Of a DNA stretch of 64,000 nucleotides, positions 34,277 to 46,493 are shown in pieces. Source of the DNA: Manihot esculenta (lineage: Eukaryota; Streptophyta; Magnoliopsida; Malpighiales; Euphorbiaceae); NCBI RefSeq assembly GCF_001659605.2, contig NC_035164.2, positions 6,747,622 through 6,811,621 of the forward strand, written 5' to 3'. Within the stretch, counting starts at the first letter, position 1; every line of letters starts with the position of its first letter. The position numbers and the translations under genes are program-made. The notes under the pieces are model-generated. The model was not told the origin of the DNA. It worked only from the letters and a program-made list of their open reading frames with translations, and did not search any database.

Positions 34277-36592
34277 ATTTATAGATTGTTTTATATAATT
34301 GGAAAGAGACAAAAAATTATTAAAAAATAACTAGTTTTCAATCAATTCCTTCCGAGACTTCATTTGATTCATCTTCATATTCAGCTCTTCCTTTAATCCA
34401 TATTTTGACGACGTCTATTTCAACTCTTAAGATATTTACAGAGACTTCATTATTTCTTTGGAAATTCATTTTCAACATTTCTTTTCAAACCTTATACTAT
34501 TCGATAGTAGTCTATAATTTTTTTATTTACTGGAGTATCTGTTTATTGTTTAAATTATTGAGATCTCTTCGTTGACTATTAAGGACATATTTTCTATGTT
34601 GTCAAGAGTAGAGAAAATAATGACTCTCCCATTGGTAAGAATATTAGCAGCAGCTCACGAACTACCAACAATGTTAGAGGTGAAAAGAAAGAAATTTATT
34701 TATAAAAAAATGAATAAGAGACCGGTTGTGATCCAAATGAATAATATTCAAAAGAGTTCTTGGCAACAGGACCAAATGATGTTGTTGAGATTAAATTGAT
34801 AATATGACCAGAATAAGACTGTATTGTAATTGGCTATAACCTGTAATAAAGAAACGTGAAGTGATTGTAGATGTCCACGACAGCCATTCTGACGTTCAAG
34901 TTAGTATTGATGAGCATAGAGAATGCAATGAATTGTTTAGAGTTTTCGTATTAGAGAATAGCATATCTTTGTCTCTGCAATTCTTCTCATTTTATACCGT
35001 AAGAGATAGAGATGAATATAATATTTTTCTGATAATTCGACAATAATATGGTCATCTTTTTTATATGAAATATCGCCGGCTAATAAGTAAAAATTATGCA
35101 ATCATAAACGTAATGTGTTTAATAATAATAATTTCATGTCGGGACTCGCCTCGTTGAGAGAAGGGTGAGTACTCTTATAGTGACTCGAATGTTAAGATGT
35201 CTGGATATTTTTTTTCTCGTATCGATCCGCATTTTTCATTTACAGCACCACTTGAACTTATTTGATTTTAAAAATTTAATTAAAAAAATTTCTATATGAA
35301 GTTTTTTTTTGTTACCGTTAATTTTGAGCAATTAATTTTATTATTATTTTATTATATGCTTATTTTTATTCAATATGTATTAAATATTTTTTATAGTTAT
35401 TGTAATATTTGAGATTTATTTTGTAAACAATATAATTTTAATTACTGTATAAATTGCTTTTTTATGTAATGTTATATAGTTTTATAATAAAAATAGAATT
35501 TAAATATAGCTAGGATTAATAATTTTAAATTTTTGTGAATAAAAGCATTTAATATTAATTATTTGTTAAAATGAGTTTTTATTGTATTAATTTTAAATTA
35601 TCGTGAGTATTTTTGGCAATGTTCAATAAAAAAAAATTACAAACGAATTTATCTATTTGGAAATTATAAAATTTTGTTTGTAATTTGATTTATAAATAAT
35701 CACAAATCGATTTTTTTTCTGTAAATATTATTTTTAAGTTTTTTTTAAATAAAAAATAATCAGTTTATATTATAAATTAAATTGATATAAACGGATTTAA
35801 AAATAAAAATATAATTTATTTATAAAATTAAATAAATATAAAGATATTAATTAACAAATATATAATCCGTTTTAAAAAGTAAATAGATATAAATGACTTA
35901 AATAGATATATAATCTGTCTATAAAATTAAAGTGACATAAATAAATTTATAAATAAATGTGTAATATGTATAATCTGTTTATAAAATTAAATAAAAATAA
36001 ATAAATTTGTAAATAAATATATAATTAATTTATAAAATTAAATAAATATAATTGTATTTATAAACAAACGTATAATTTATTTATAAAATTAAATAGATAC
36101 AAATAGATTTTAAATTAAAAATTTAAATGAATATAAATAAATGCATAATATATTTATAAAATTAAATAGATATAAACGAATTTATATATACAGATATAAT
36201 TCATTTATAAAATTAAATGGATATAAGTATATTTATAAACTGATATTAATTCATTTGTAAAATTAAATAAATAAAAATAAATTTATAAATAGCGTAAAAT
36301 CAAATTATAAAAAAATATTTTTTTAACATTTGTTTATAAAATTATTATAATATAAATAAATTTATATATAAATATATAATCCGTTTATAAAATTAAAGGA
36401 ATATAAATATATTTATAAATTGATGCCGTAAAATTAAATAAATATAAATAAATTTATAAAATATAAAATCAATTTGTAAAATAGATTTTTTTTCAACATT
36501 TTGTTTATAAAATTATTACTATTATAAATTTATATCCGTAAATTTTGTTTCCATTTTATTAAATTTTTATAGTTATTTTCATTTTTTATATA
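34277..36592. other. AT-rich intergenic DNA with degenerate minisatellite
   Basis: No gene is supported; open frames at 34572-35046 are short and resemble nothing I know. From about 35760 to 36540 a unit built from TTTATAAAATTAAATAAATA and TATAATCCG-like words repeats irregularly every 40-60 bp, an old, drifted tandem array. It ends against the TSD of the next element. Confidence 0.6.
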
Positions 36593-37310
36593 TGATGATC
36601 GCTGGATTTCTTCACCCCGGTATAAAGGCCAGGCCCATGAAAACAGTCCCTGATCCGAAGGCTTCAATATTCCCCTCGAGAGCCAGGTCCAGCCCGCTCA
36701 GTCACAGGGCCGGACTCCGCCTAGACTCCTCAATCAAACCGGCCCAAACCTCTCGGCCCAGTAATCAGGCCCTCACCAGGCTCAACTTCAGCCCTACCAT
36801 TCAACCCAGCCCGGAAAGGGGAAAATGACCAAGATGCCCCGCTGGTAGGTCCTTCCGCATGCGTATCAGAGGAGAATCATACGTATCAGAGGAGAATCAT
36901 ACGTATCAGAGGAGAATTAATGGCCGTTACGCATGGAGCAGGCGCCTGACACATCCGTACATACGGAGCTAGGCGGCAGAAGACAGCTAGCATTGTGGCA
37001 GAGAGACAGATATATATATCACGGTAAAGGCCACGCGGAGGGGCTCTCTTCTTCTTCCTTTTCCTTCCTGGACTCCATTTTTATTCTTTCTGTAACCCTT
37101 GCCTAAATATACTACTCTGAGCCATAAAATCTGACTTGAGCGTCGGAGGGCCTTTGCCGGGGCACACCCGGTAGGCCCCTGACCATTCTTTCTTATTTAC
37201 AGGTCCTTTCACCAGGTAGAACATGGAGAGACCCATCAGGGAGCCCAACAAGAAAGGACCCAGAGGAAAACCAAATCTATCATGGACCAGGAAGAGGAAA
37301 ATATTTATCA
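36593..37310 (+). repeat. 5' LTR of the non-autonomous element
   Basis: A 718-bp LTR starting TGATGATCGCTGG and ending ATATTTATCA. It contains three tandem 22-bp units (CGTATCAGAGGAGAATCATA, 36857-36918). It differs from the 3' LTR by about seven substitutions, a 12-bp duplication and a 1-bp indel, so the pair is about 99% alike. Confidence 0.92.
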
Positions 37311-37312
37311 AA

Positions 37313-37330
37313 TGGCGCCGTCTGTGGGGA
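37313..37330 (+). promoter_or_regulatory. Primer binding site of the non-autonomous element
   Basis: TGGCGCCGTCTGTGGGGA begins two bases after the 5' LTR. This motif directly follows many plant Ty3/gypsy LTRs, notably in the Athila/Tat group; the tRNA is not identified here. Confidence 0.75.
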
Positions 37331-39059
37331 AACGAAGGAGATCTTTTCATCACTCGAGTTTTCACTTTCAAAACCCACTGAGATCCACAATGGCAAACCA
37401 CTAAGAAAATAACCTTAACGTCATTCCAAATAATCTGAGCTCTGTCCAAGAGGGGCAGCGGTTCTTATTTTCCAATCCTACAACTCCAAACAACCAACCA
37501 CCCATTCCTTTTAACCCCTCGCCGAGCTTGGCCGGGAATGTGCCCTCCACGAAAGAGATTTTACTGTCTCAAAAGTTTTCAGATCCACCCATTGAGATCC
37601 ACATAAGTCTGGTGAATATTTTCTGTAAAAGAAAAAAAAAAGGGTGAGGAATATATGTATTGTTGAAATTCTGAGGTCCGCTGTATATATAAAAACAAAA
37701 AAAAAATAAAAAAAAATAAAAAAAAAAAGAGAAGAAGAAGGTGAGAGAAAGAGAAGAGGAGTCCATGAGAAAAAAGGAGGTCGGAGCCGTGTTTAGCAAG
37801 ACAGAAAGGAACTCAGCAAATCCGACGACCACAGCGATAGATTGCTCGTTGAGGTTGGATCCATGTTCGAAACTAGATTCGTGGTCGAGGTTGGAGTCGC
37901 ATTTCAGGACAGATGGAAAGCATCGGGGCGACAGGGAGACAATACAAAAAAGAAAGCTTACACGAAAAAGAAAGCTGGAGATTTACAGTAACCCAGCTGA
38001 AAAGAAAGACCCAGCTGGTGTAAGAATATCTTGACAGTCCCTTAATCTTCATTTTCCTACCCTCGTTATTTATTTTAACATTTATTGAATTTTATTACTA
38101 CTAACTTTTTCTTTGAGATCTGATGAGGTGAGGAGGTGAAACTTCAGATTGAAATGCTTGTCCCTGAGTGAGTGTAGATTTTAATCTTTTTTGTAAAAGG
38201 AAAAAAGAATGAGAAGTATATATATATATTTGTTGAAGTTGTGAGGTCGGCTGTAAAATTCCAGGTTAGCAAGTTAGAGAGAGAATTAATAAATAAAAAA
38301 TAGGCGAGGTCTGGCTAACATTTCAGGTCGGATAAGGCATTACGTCGGATGAGACACGATTCAGAGCCATCCAACTCGGTTGCAGAGCAGCGCCCCTCAA
38401 GCATCGGAGCAACATGGAGACAATGAGAAATGAGACAATGAGAAATGATCAAACATCCGGGCTGCTCGAGATGGATGAAATCAAAGGTCGGTTAGGTTAC
38501 GAGGTCGGCAATCCTTCAACCTCTCATTGAACAGACCTGCGTTAGCACCAGGACGCTTGATCGAAGCATCGGGGAATCTGTATGGTCAAGCCCTTAGGTT
38601 GGACACCCAAGAGCTAGACAAGTTTCGGGAAAGTTTGAGCGGATAATCCAGCTGAAAAGAAAGGTTCATTATGCTAAAGAATGTTTTGATGGTCTTTCAG
38701 ATAATTTATTTTAATATTTTTTAGATTTTACTATGGCTGGTTTTTCCTTTTAAGTCTGGTGAATATTTTCTGATAAAAATGTATTTGTCGAAATCCTGAG
38801 GTCTGCTGTCAAAAAAAAAAAAAAAAAAGAAGGAGGCGAGAGAAAGAGAAGAGGAGTCCGTGAGAAAAAAGCAGGTCGGATGGTGGGAATGGCAATAGTA
38901 GAAGGAGCTCGAGCTGCCAAAGACGCGCCGACCTGAGGAGGAAGTTGCTAGTCTGGTCGAGCTCCAAGAAGTGAGGTCGGCATGGCACGGAAATGGGCTA
39001 ATGGACAGAAGATGTATCGATCTGATGAGGAAGTCGCCGGTCTGGTTGAGCTCCAAGAA

Positions 39060-39150
39060 GTGAGGTCGGCATGACCAGGTAGCAATCCGACCTTGTAGGT
39101 CGGCGCAGCATGACCAGGTGACAATCCGACCTTGTAGGTCGGCACGGAAA
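39060..39150 (+). repeat. Short tandem repeat in the element interior
   Basis: GAGGTCGGCATGACCAGGT-like units with CAATCCGACCTTGTAGGTCGG follow each other twice. It is part of the GAGGTCGG-rich interior. Confidence 0.75.
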
Positions 39151-39189
39151 AGAACAATGTCGGGACTGCCGATTTCGCCGCCATCGATC

Positions 39190-39490
39190 TTGGGATGACC
39201 GGCGTCACCAGCGCTCCAGGGCACGAGTCCTTCGAATTTGATGTCCGGAGTACCATTCTCTCATCACCACCCATCTCTTCTCTGAGCAGCCCCCCAAGCA
39301 ACACCCTCGTCTTGCTTGACATCACTGAGATCTCTCTCCTTCTGTCCTCCGCTGATAAGAACTCTCTTCCGCCTCTCGACCCACCCTCGAGTCCTACGGC
39401 CAGGATTCTTAAGAGGGATTGGCTTCACAAGCACCACACTGGGGTTACCGCTGTCGTCGCCTCTCTATTTATTTCCGACCATGTTTATAA
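39190..39490 (+). pseudogene. Captured gene piece resembling TRAPPC11 N-terminus
   Basis: The plus-strand frame starting at 39195 reads NTLVLLDITEISLLLSS, then RILKRDWLHKHHTGVTAVV, then SLFISDHV. From memory, the N-terminal region of plant TRAPPC11 (TRAPP complex, vesicle tethering) has the order INTLALPD-F-ISLLL, KRDWLLKHR, and VVAALF-SDHV. Only about 100 residues are present and the frame ends at 39512 against an unrelated piece on the other strand. The region has higher GC and normal codon use, unlike the interior around it. No function is expected. The family call needs a search. Confidence 0.45.
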
Positions 39491-39883
39491 ATTTGCATCC
39501 CTGAGAAATCAGTGACTCCCGTGGCTGCAAGAGTTGGCGAAATCGCCAAGAGAGAATCGATTGCCGTGAACTGGGTAAGGATGGTCGACTTCCTGCGCAA
39601 GGCCCAATCGGAAGAAGTTATTTTGCTGCCATGAGCTAGGGGCAGGGTCTCAAACGACGTCGTGGCCATGGAAGAAGGGAAATTGTAGAAGATTCCCGGC
39701 TCTCGAGAGAGAGAGAAGGATAGAGAACAACTCCGGATCTCTGTCGATGAACAGAGAACCAAGACTCATGTGAGTTGACTGCGAAAATTGGGAGAAGAGC
39801 AATTTGGGCCCCGCAAAGGCTAAGGTTTGTTTTGTGGTCTGAAAGATTTGACCACCAAATTCAATGATGGTAATATCTGTCAA
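39490..39883 (-). pseudogene. Captured gene piece resembling a BTB/POZ-WD40-like gene
   Basis: Minus strand. From 39883 the frame reads IIEFGGQIFQTTKQTLAFAG and later SLFIDRDPELFSILLSLSR: the plant BTB (T1-type) fold, where GG-F-TT-TL and FIDRDP are usual. In a second frame (39660-39500) it continues with SSDWALRRKSTILTQFTAID, then SLLAISPTLAATGVTDFSGM, which resembles the linker and first repeat of the same protein group. A frame change and a deletion separate the two parts. It abuts the TRAPPC11-like piece in head-to-head orientation, so these are two separate captures or one rearranged one. Confidence 0.55.
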
Positions 39884-40589
39884 ACAATCATGGGACCGCC
39901 CCAGCTAGGAAATCCCAACCGAGAACAATCCTCTACAGCCATGACCACTTCCGAAGAACGGATCAGACGTCAATCACGCTTTGACCCCACGATCATGGTT
40001 CCTCGAGGACACAGAGGTACGATCCCATAGAACGAAGAATTACTATTTTAGTTTTTAAAATTAATAATATTTAGATAAAAATAAAACAAGATAAATGTAA
40101 AATAATTAATATATTACTCAGCAAATAAATAGATCAATAAAACAATAACAGCATAACTTTAATTATTATTTTAAATGCCCATGATATATATGCTCCAGGA
40201 CCCAAATGGCATGCTTCGCATGTAAATAGTAAGACTAAGTTTAATATACCTCTATGACTCTATGAGTTCGGATATCCTGATAGTGGCTTATATTTTATAG
40301 ATTGAAAAATCCTGGAGATATACACATGCAAAAGTATTGTTCGCTGCATCTCTAAAATTGCATGAGTTAATACCTGCATGCATCTGAAAAATGAAACCAA
40401 GTGACATGTGCGACATATTATTAATTGATGAATATCATTGAATTAACAACGAGCATCCTTGTTATATGTGCTCTGTGCAAGCTCTTATTTTGCAGAAAAA
40501 TTCAGAAAAATAAACAAGACCTCAGTTAGGCACAAAACCAGCTGAGATGACGAAGCGACAGTAAGGCCATAGAGCCCGAATTACAAAGA

Positions 40590-40975
40590 AGACTCCGGGA
40601 TCCCCTAAGAACTCCCGGGTAACCAAACAAGACCGGGATCCCCTAAGAACTCCCGGGTAACCAAAGAAGACTCCGGGATCCCCTAAGAACTCCCGGGTAA
40701 CCAAAGAAGACTCCGGGATCCCCTAAGAACTCCCGGGTAACCAAAGAAGACTCCGGGATCCCCTAAGAACTCCCGGGTAAACAAACAAGACCGGGATCCC
40801 CTAAGAACTCCCGGGTAACCAAAGAAGACTCCGGGATCCCCTAAGAACTCCCGGGTAAACAAACAAGACCGGGATCCCCTAAGAACTCCCGGGTAACCAA
40901 ACAAGACCGGGATCCCCTAGAACTCCCAGGAAAATAAAGAAGACCGAGATCCCTTAGAACTCTCAGGAAAACAAA
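40590..40975 (+). repeat. Tandem array of 36-40-bp units
   Basis: About ten units; the core GGGATCCCCTAAGAACTCCC plus GGGTAA is nearly perfect in eight and drifts in the last two. Two linker types alternate (CCAAAGAAGACTCC and CAAACAAGACC). The core holds GGGATCCC, a palindrome, and CCCGGG. There are no unique spacers. Confidence 0.92.
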
Positions 40976-41045
40976 ACAAAAATAGCCGGCGAAGATCTCC
41001 AAGATCTCCCGGAGCAACAAAGACCAGGATTCCCAAAGATCTCAT

Positions 41046-41570
41046 GACAAAAGAAGACCTCACTGAGGTCCTAGCAAAGGAAGACCTCAATAAGGTCTTG
41101 ACATAAGAAGACCTCACTGAGGTCCTAGCAAAGAAAGACCTCAATAAGGTCTTGACAAGAGAAGACCTCAATGAGGTCTTGACAATGGAAGACCTCAATA
41201 AGGTCTTGACAAAAGAAGATCTCACTGAGGTCCTAGCAAAGGAAGACCTCAATAAGGTCTTGACAAAAGAAGACCTCACTGAGGTCCTAGCAAAGGAAGG
41301 CCTCAATAAGGTCTTGACAAGAGAAGACCTCAATAAGGTCTTGACAAAGGAAGACCTCAATAAGGTCTTGACAAAAGAAGACCTCACTGAGGTCCTAGCA
41401 AAAGAAGACCTCAATGAGGCAGAAGACCTCACTGAGGTAGAAGACCTCAAAGAGGCAGAAGACCTCACTGAGGCAGAAGACCTCAATGAGGCAGAAGACC
41501 TCAATGAGGCAGAAGACCTCAATGAGGCAGAAGACCTCATTGAGAGGTAGAAGACCTCACTGAGGTAGAA
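41046..41570 (+). repeat. Tandem array of dyad-symmetric 27- and 18-bp units
   Basis: Units of 27 bp (GAAGACCTCANTRAGGTC plus a CTAGCAAAG or TTGACAAAG linker) give way near 41410 to 18-bp units (GAAGACCTCAATGAGGCA). GACCTCA and TGAGGTC form an inverted repeat in most units, so each can fold into a small hairpin. Unit lengths are multiples of three, hence open frames on both strands (41152-41550 plus; 40917-41678 minus) with peptide repeats like EDLNEVLTK. The frames look like a by-product of repeat length rather than genes. Confidence 0.9.
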
Positions 41571-42216
41571 TACCGGCGAAGATCTCAAAGATCTCCCGGA
41601 GCGAAAATGGTCGGAATCCCCAAGATCATCCGGTGCTACAAGCAAAAACAACTCATAAGAACGTAGTTCCGATCTCACATAAAAGATTGGGGCACGGGAC
41701 CATAAATGAAAAAGCTAAACTCCGACCTCCCAAAGGAGCTCAAGTCATCAGGTAGAGAGACTTTAATCTCACACAACAGCCAAAAGTACCAAAGCATCAT
41801 GCCGATCTCAAGAAAACGAGCGCAGTATTGGTAAACCCGATAAGACAGACCGAATTAAGGCAAGGCGATTCCTAAGCAAACTGCATACCAAAATACAAAG
41901 CCAAACAGAGAATCAGGGGCAATCATGAGAGGCAACGACCTCGAGAATTGACCGCTCACACTAAACCAACTCAGTTGACCTAGAGAAAGGTCCAAGCAAC
42001 AAAGAGCCCGCAAAACGCTCGAGAGAAGACAGCCCATAAATACTCAGGGGCAAAAAAACATACACAAGAGTCCAACGCTCAGGCAAAAATAATAAAAAGG
42101 CAAGAAAGGGATACTTCCGACAGGAGCAGTTCTCAGACCATACGGTCATGAATAGAGTTTAAAGATTTATCCCCTCACCAGTCATGGAATAACTGCTGAG
42201 GAGATAAAGGGGCAAT

Positions 42217-42946
42217 TGATGATCGCTGGATTTCTTCACCCCGGTATAAAGGCCAGGCCCATGAAAACAGTCCCTGATCCGAAGGCTTCAATATTCCCCT
42301 CGAGAGCCAGGTCCAGCCCGCTCAGTCACAGGGCCAGACTCTGCCTAGACTCTGCCTAGACTCCTCAATCAAACCGGCCCAAACCTCTCGGCCCAGTAAT
42401 CAGGCCCTCACCAGGCTCAACTTCAGCCCTACCATTCAACCCAGCCCGGAAAGGGGAAAATGACCAAGATGCCCCGCTGGTAGGTCCTTCCGCATGCGTA
42501 TCAGAGGAGAATCATACGTATCAGAGGAGAATCATACGTATCAGAGGAGAATTAATGGCCGTTACGCATGGAGCAGGCGCCTGACACATCCGTACATACG
42601 GAGCTAGGCGGCAGAAGGCAGCTAGCATTGTGGCAGAGAGACAGATATATATATCACGGTAAAGGCCACGCGGAGGGGCTCTCTTCTTCTTCCTTTTCCT
42701 TCCTGGACTCCATTTTTATTCTTTCTGTAACCCTTGCCTAAATATACTACTCTGAGTCATAAAATCTGACTTGAGCGTCGGAGGGCCTCTGCCGGGGCAC
42801 ACTCGATAGGCCCCTGACCATTCTTTCTTATTTACAGGTCCTTTCACCAGGTAGAACATGGAGAGACCCATCAGGGAGCCCAACAAGAAAGGACCCAGAG
42901 GAAAACCAAAATCTATCATGGACCAGGAAGAGGAAAATATTTATCA
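42217..42946 (+). repeat. 3' LTR of the non-autonomous element
   Basis: A 730-bp LTR, preceded by the PPT and followed by the TSD ATATA. The 12-bp duplication ACTCTGCCTAG-type near 42348 is absent from the 5' LTR. Confidence 0.92.
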
Positions 42947-42951
42947 ATATA

Positions 42952-43037
42952 TAATTTTGTTAATTTTATTATAATAAATAAAATAATTTGAATGATTTAT
43001 TATTAGTTATTGAATTTAGATATCACCTATAGTTATT

Positions 43038-43103
<66 letters not shown>

Positions 43104-43969
43104 TTCCACCTATCCACTCAAAGTGCAATTGAGGAAAAAAAATAAAGGGAAAATATCACCTCAATTTAAATTACATTTATCCTCTGTAATTATTATTACC
43201 TTATTTAAAAACAAAAATTAAATTAATAATTTCAAGAAAACAATATTACAATTTTTAGAAATAAATTTAATTTAATTGCATTTACAGATTTAATCTGATA
43301 GTAAAGTGTATCTAAATAAGAAATTTCAGATTCTCCAAAAAATCCTCAATTTTTCGTTTCAAAAAAAAAAATTTAATTAAATTTTTATAAATGAGTTGAA
43401 TTAAATTTTTATATTTTTGTTAATGATGAAATAAGAAATAATATAATACAATATAATATTTTAATAATAAAATATTATTCTTTTATAATTTAAAATATAA
43501 AATTAATATTTTAATTAATATAAAAAATTTAAAAATATATAGATATAATAAATACTTTTAAAATTATAAAAATTAAATTTTATTATATAAAAATTATTTT
43601 TACTATTAAAAAATAATATTCTTATTATTAAAAAATAATATTATATTAGATGAAGTATATATACTTAATTAATAAAAAAATTAAATTAAACTTATTTAAT
43701 TATTAAATAAAAATATAAGAATTTAATTGAAATTATACTATTATTATTTTTCCACTTCTTTAAATAAGAAAAAAAAAGATTATTTTCATTTCTGTTCCCT
43801 TTATTTTCCATCAATTCAAAATAAAAAATAAAAAATAGAAAATAAAAATTATTTTCCTCTTATTTATTTTCCTCTTCAACTGTAAAGTGTAAACTATCCA
43901 AACAGAATATAAAAAAATAAAAAAATAAAATATTAATTACTGAGGCAGTCTGTCCCTCCAAAAACCCAA
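42952..43969. other. AT-rich upstream region of NTH1 with a long TA repeat
   Basis: A (TA)n run of about 60 bp lies at 43040-43100. The remainder is AT-rich without genes. The NTH1 promoter must lie in the last few hundred bases; I see no clear TATA box. Confidence 0.6.
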
Positions 43970-46455
43970 ATGAGTCTCGCGTTCCTAAGAACTCCTTTCC
44001 TTCCAACAGCCTTTGGACGATTCAAATGTCACAAAATGTCCATTACAAGGTTCTCTTCCAATACTGAGATTTCCGCTTCAGACCCAATCGCAGGTTACAC
44101 TCGAGCCACGATCTTTTCTGCTCTCTCCTTCTAGAAAAGAAAAAAGTCATTGAAAAATCTCGTCTTTTTTGCTCAAATTACAGATTGTGGTGAAGTGTCT
44201 CAGCCAGAAATTCGTGTTTATGTGAGGAAGAAGAGAATGAAAAAGACTCTGAAAGTTGTAGTAAAGGACCCTCTAATAGAACCTAAGAAGGAGAAAGTAT
44301 GATTTCTTTTTTCCTCAAGTGTTTTATATATGGCTGTGTACTGTACATCTTTTTTATTTTTTTATTTTTATATATCTGAGCTTCAGTTATCTTCCAAGTT
44401 CACTTTTTTTAAAAGAGGAAATCTAGTTTACTAATTCAATGCTATTTTGGTAATGGGTTTCATCTAAGTTTCCTCATACATTCGATATAGCACTTTGTGT
44501 GGATTGTTGGTATTGTCCTTTAATGCTTGTCTGTTTGAATGCTTATCAAGTGTTGATGAATGTTGAAGAAGTTTTCACTGTGTGGCACCAGTGAATTGAA
44601 TTATTGGCTTTTGTTCTTTAACTGTTCTATTTGAATGATATGGAAAGGAAAAAAAAATTGTCATGAATGAATCTTTCACACTATAGTATAATTTACTTTT
44701 TTCTGAGTGGGAAACAATGTCTTCAATTTTTTTTCCTCTTGAGAAACAATACCTTCAATTTACCTTTTACAGATTGTAATCTATGGCTGTTTGCTTGAAT
44801 TGTTGCTGCATTGATAAAAAGATGCATTGCTTGAGCATTTAAATTTTGAAGCAGCTAATTACTTTATATGGTAGGCAAAAAAAAGGCAACTTAACTAAAG
44901 CTGCTAATGAGTTGCCATTTTCGTTTCGTGAAGGGGTTTTCTTTTGCCTATATAAAAACCTATATCCAGAGTTTCTCCAGTTGTTTGTGTTCTGAATAGA
45001 CATTCAAATTGTTTAGACTTAATGTAGTTCGATCTTCAGTAATACATGAATCTAAAGTCTAAACTTCGGGCTCTTTGTTTTTTTGGTTATCCATTTTTGA
45101 ATGGTTGCTGTATATAACACTGTAGAAGCTGACATGATGACTAGTATCAGTAGTTGTTGTGGTAGTTGATTAAAGAGATCAAAATATTTACCTTTTCTCT
45201 ATTCAGCTGCCTGACATTGAAGATTTTGCATATAAGAAGGCAGGCGGATCTGCACATTTAAGTAAGTAGCTTCTTTAGCAATGCTGTCTTAGTATGCATG
45301 ACCCCTTGAGACAATTACATTCTTATGATACTTGTTATGACAGGAATCTAATCTTTATTAGGTGAAATCTCTTAATTGAGTAATGGATCTGAAGCCCCAA
45401 TATTTTCCCTATATATTTATGATAAGAAATTAATGCTGATTTAGCATAGTTACCATCCATCCTCTTCATAAAAGGAGAAGGAAATGGTTTTTGTAATTGT
45501 GATGATATGCTATTCACGAAATGCATAATCAATGTCATTGAGTTAGCAGTTTGTTGATATGCTTTGCCAATTAAGTATAGTTCTACAGCCAAGGTTCACT
45601 ATTCAACATTGAAATTTTATGTGAATGATTTGCAGTCCTGGCAAATAATTGCTTTGTTTTTGATAGGTAAATGCAGCTTCTCTGCATGTCATGTGATTGA
45701 TATTTATTATTTTTATTTATGAACTAAATGGTAGAGCAAACCCTAACTAGTTTGGTATTAATGCTTGTAATTGTTGTATAAACTAAATGGTATTTTGACT
45801 CATTAGATGATGATGAGATATTGGAAAGTGTCCATATAAGATGAAATAGTAGGACAGAATATTGGGAGGATAGGAAGCAAAAGCTTGGCTTTTTCTTCAA
45901 TCCTTGCTTTATAACCTTCCTTAGCAGCCAATTTTTCAGTTGATCAGAATAATTTAATCAGAAAGAAATAATAGGAATTAAAGTTGAAGAGCATCAGCCA
46001 ATTTTACAGTTGCTGATGTATTTTATTTACTTTTATTGCAAATGGTTATGCAGAGAAGTCAAAACTTATCACCGATGTGCTTCCTGTGGATATTGGAACT
46101 GCTTCGATGATTAGACAAACTGGTAAGTGGAATTTTATATACTCAAATTGGTTTTGGACATAGCAGATACAGGAGAAGGAAGTTGAGAAGAAACTATGGT
46201 TGTGCCAAATTCTTATAGCTGTAGTTGGTGACAAATGGCAAGCAAATCTTGCCTTGACTAGGGATGAGGTGGTACATAGGAATTTGGTGTAGAATTTATG
46301 CAAGTTATTTTTTCAGATTACTAATCCGTTTTATAAAACTATATTATCTACATCTCTGTGTACTTAATTTATTGAACAGTTTTATTCTCTATCAAATATA
46401 ATTTTGGCTGAATAGATAGAGTAACATTTCAGGGGCTGCAATCCGTCGAATGAGG

Positions 46456-46493
<38 letters not shown>

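Larger units (their letters stand above)
36593..42946 (+). mobile_element. Young non-autonomous LTR retrotransposon with captured sequence
   Basis: Two LTRs (36593-37310 and 42217-42946) and a perfect 5-bp TSD ATATA (36588-36592 and 42947-42951). The primer-site-like GGCGCCGTCTGTGGGG at 37314 and the PPT GAGGAGATAAAGGGGCAAT at about 42198-42216 complete a replication-competent frame of cis signals. The 4.9-kb interior has no gag, protease, RT or integrase. It holds three internal duplications of a poly-A/GAGGTC-rich segment (about 37600, 38190 and 38755), apparent host gene pieces (39190-39883), two tandem arrays (40590-40975 and 41040-41570) and unclassified DNA. It must be mobilised by a related autonomous Tat-type element. 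High LTR identity points to a recent insertion. Confidence 0.9.

Noticed and set aside
34572..35046. Two short plus frames after the virus
   Set aside because: Unrelated to known families, AT-rich and short; no evidence of a gene.
40590..40975. Regular repeats that could be taken for a CRISPR array
   Set aside because: The units are contiguous with two fixed linkers and no unique spacers, and the DNA is a plant retroelement.
40917..41678. 253-codon minus frame and 132-codon plus frame with peptide repeats
   Set aside because: Both follow from repeat units whose lengths are multiples of three; no start context, no domain, and both strands are open at once.
43040..43100. Long TA run as a hairpin regulator of NTH1
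   Set aside because: It is a simple microsatellite about 900 bp from the start codon; no support for a role.
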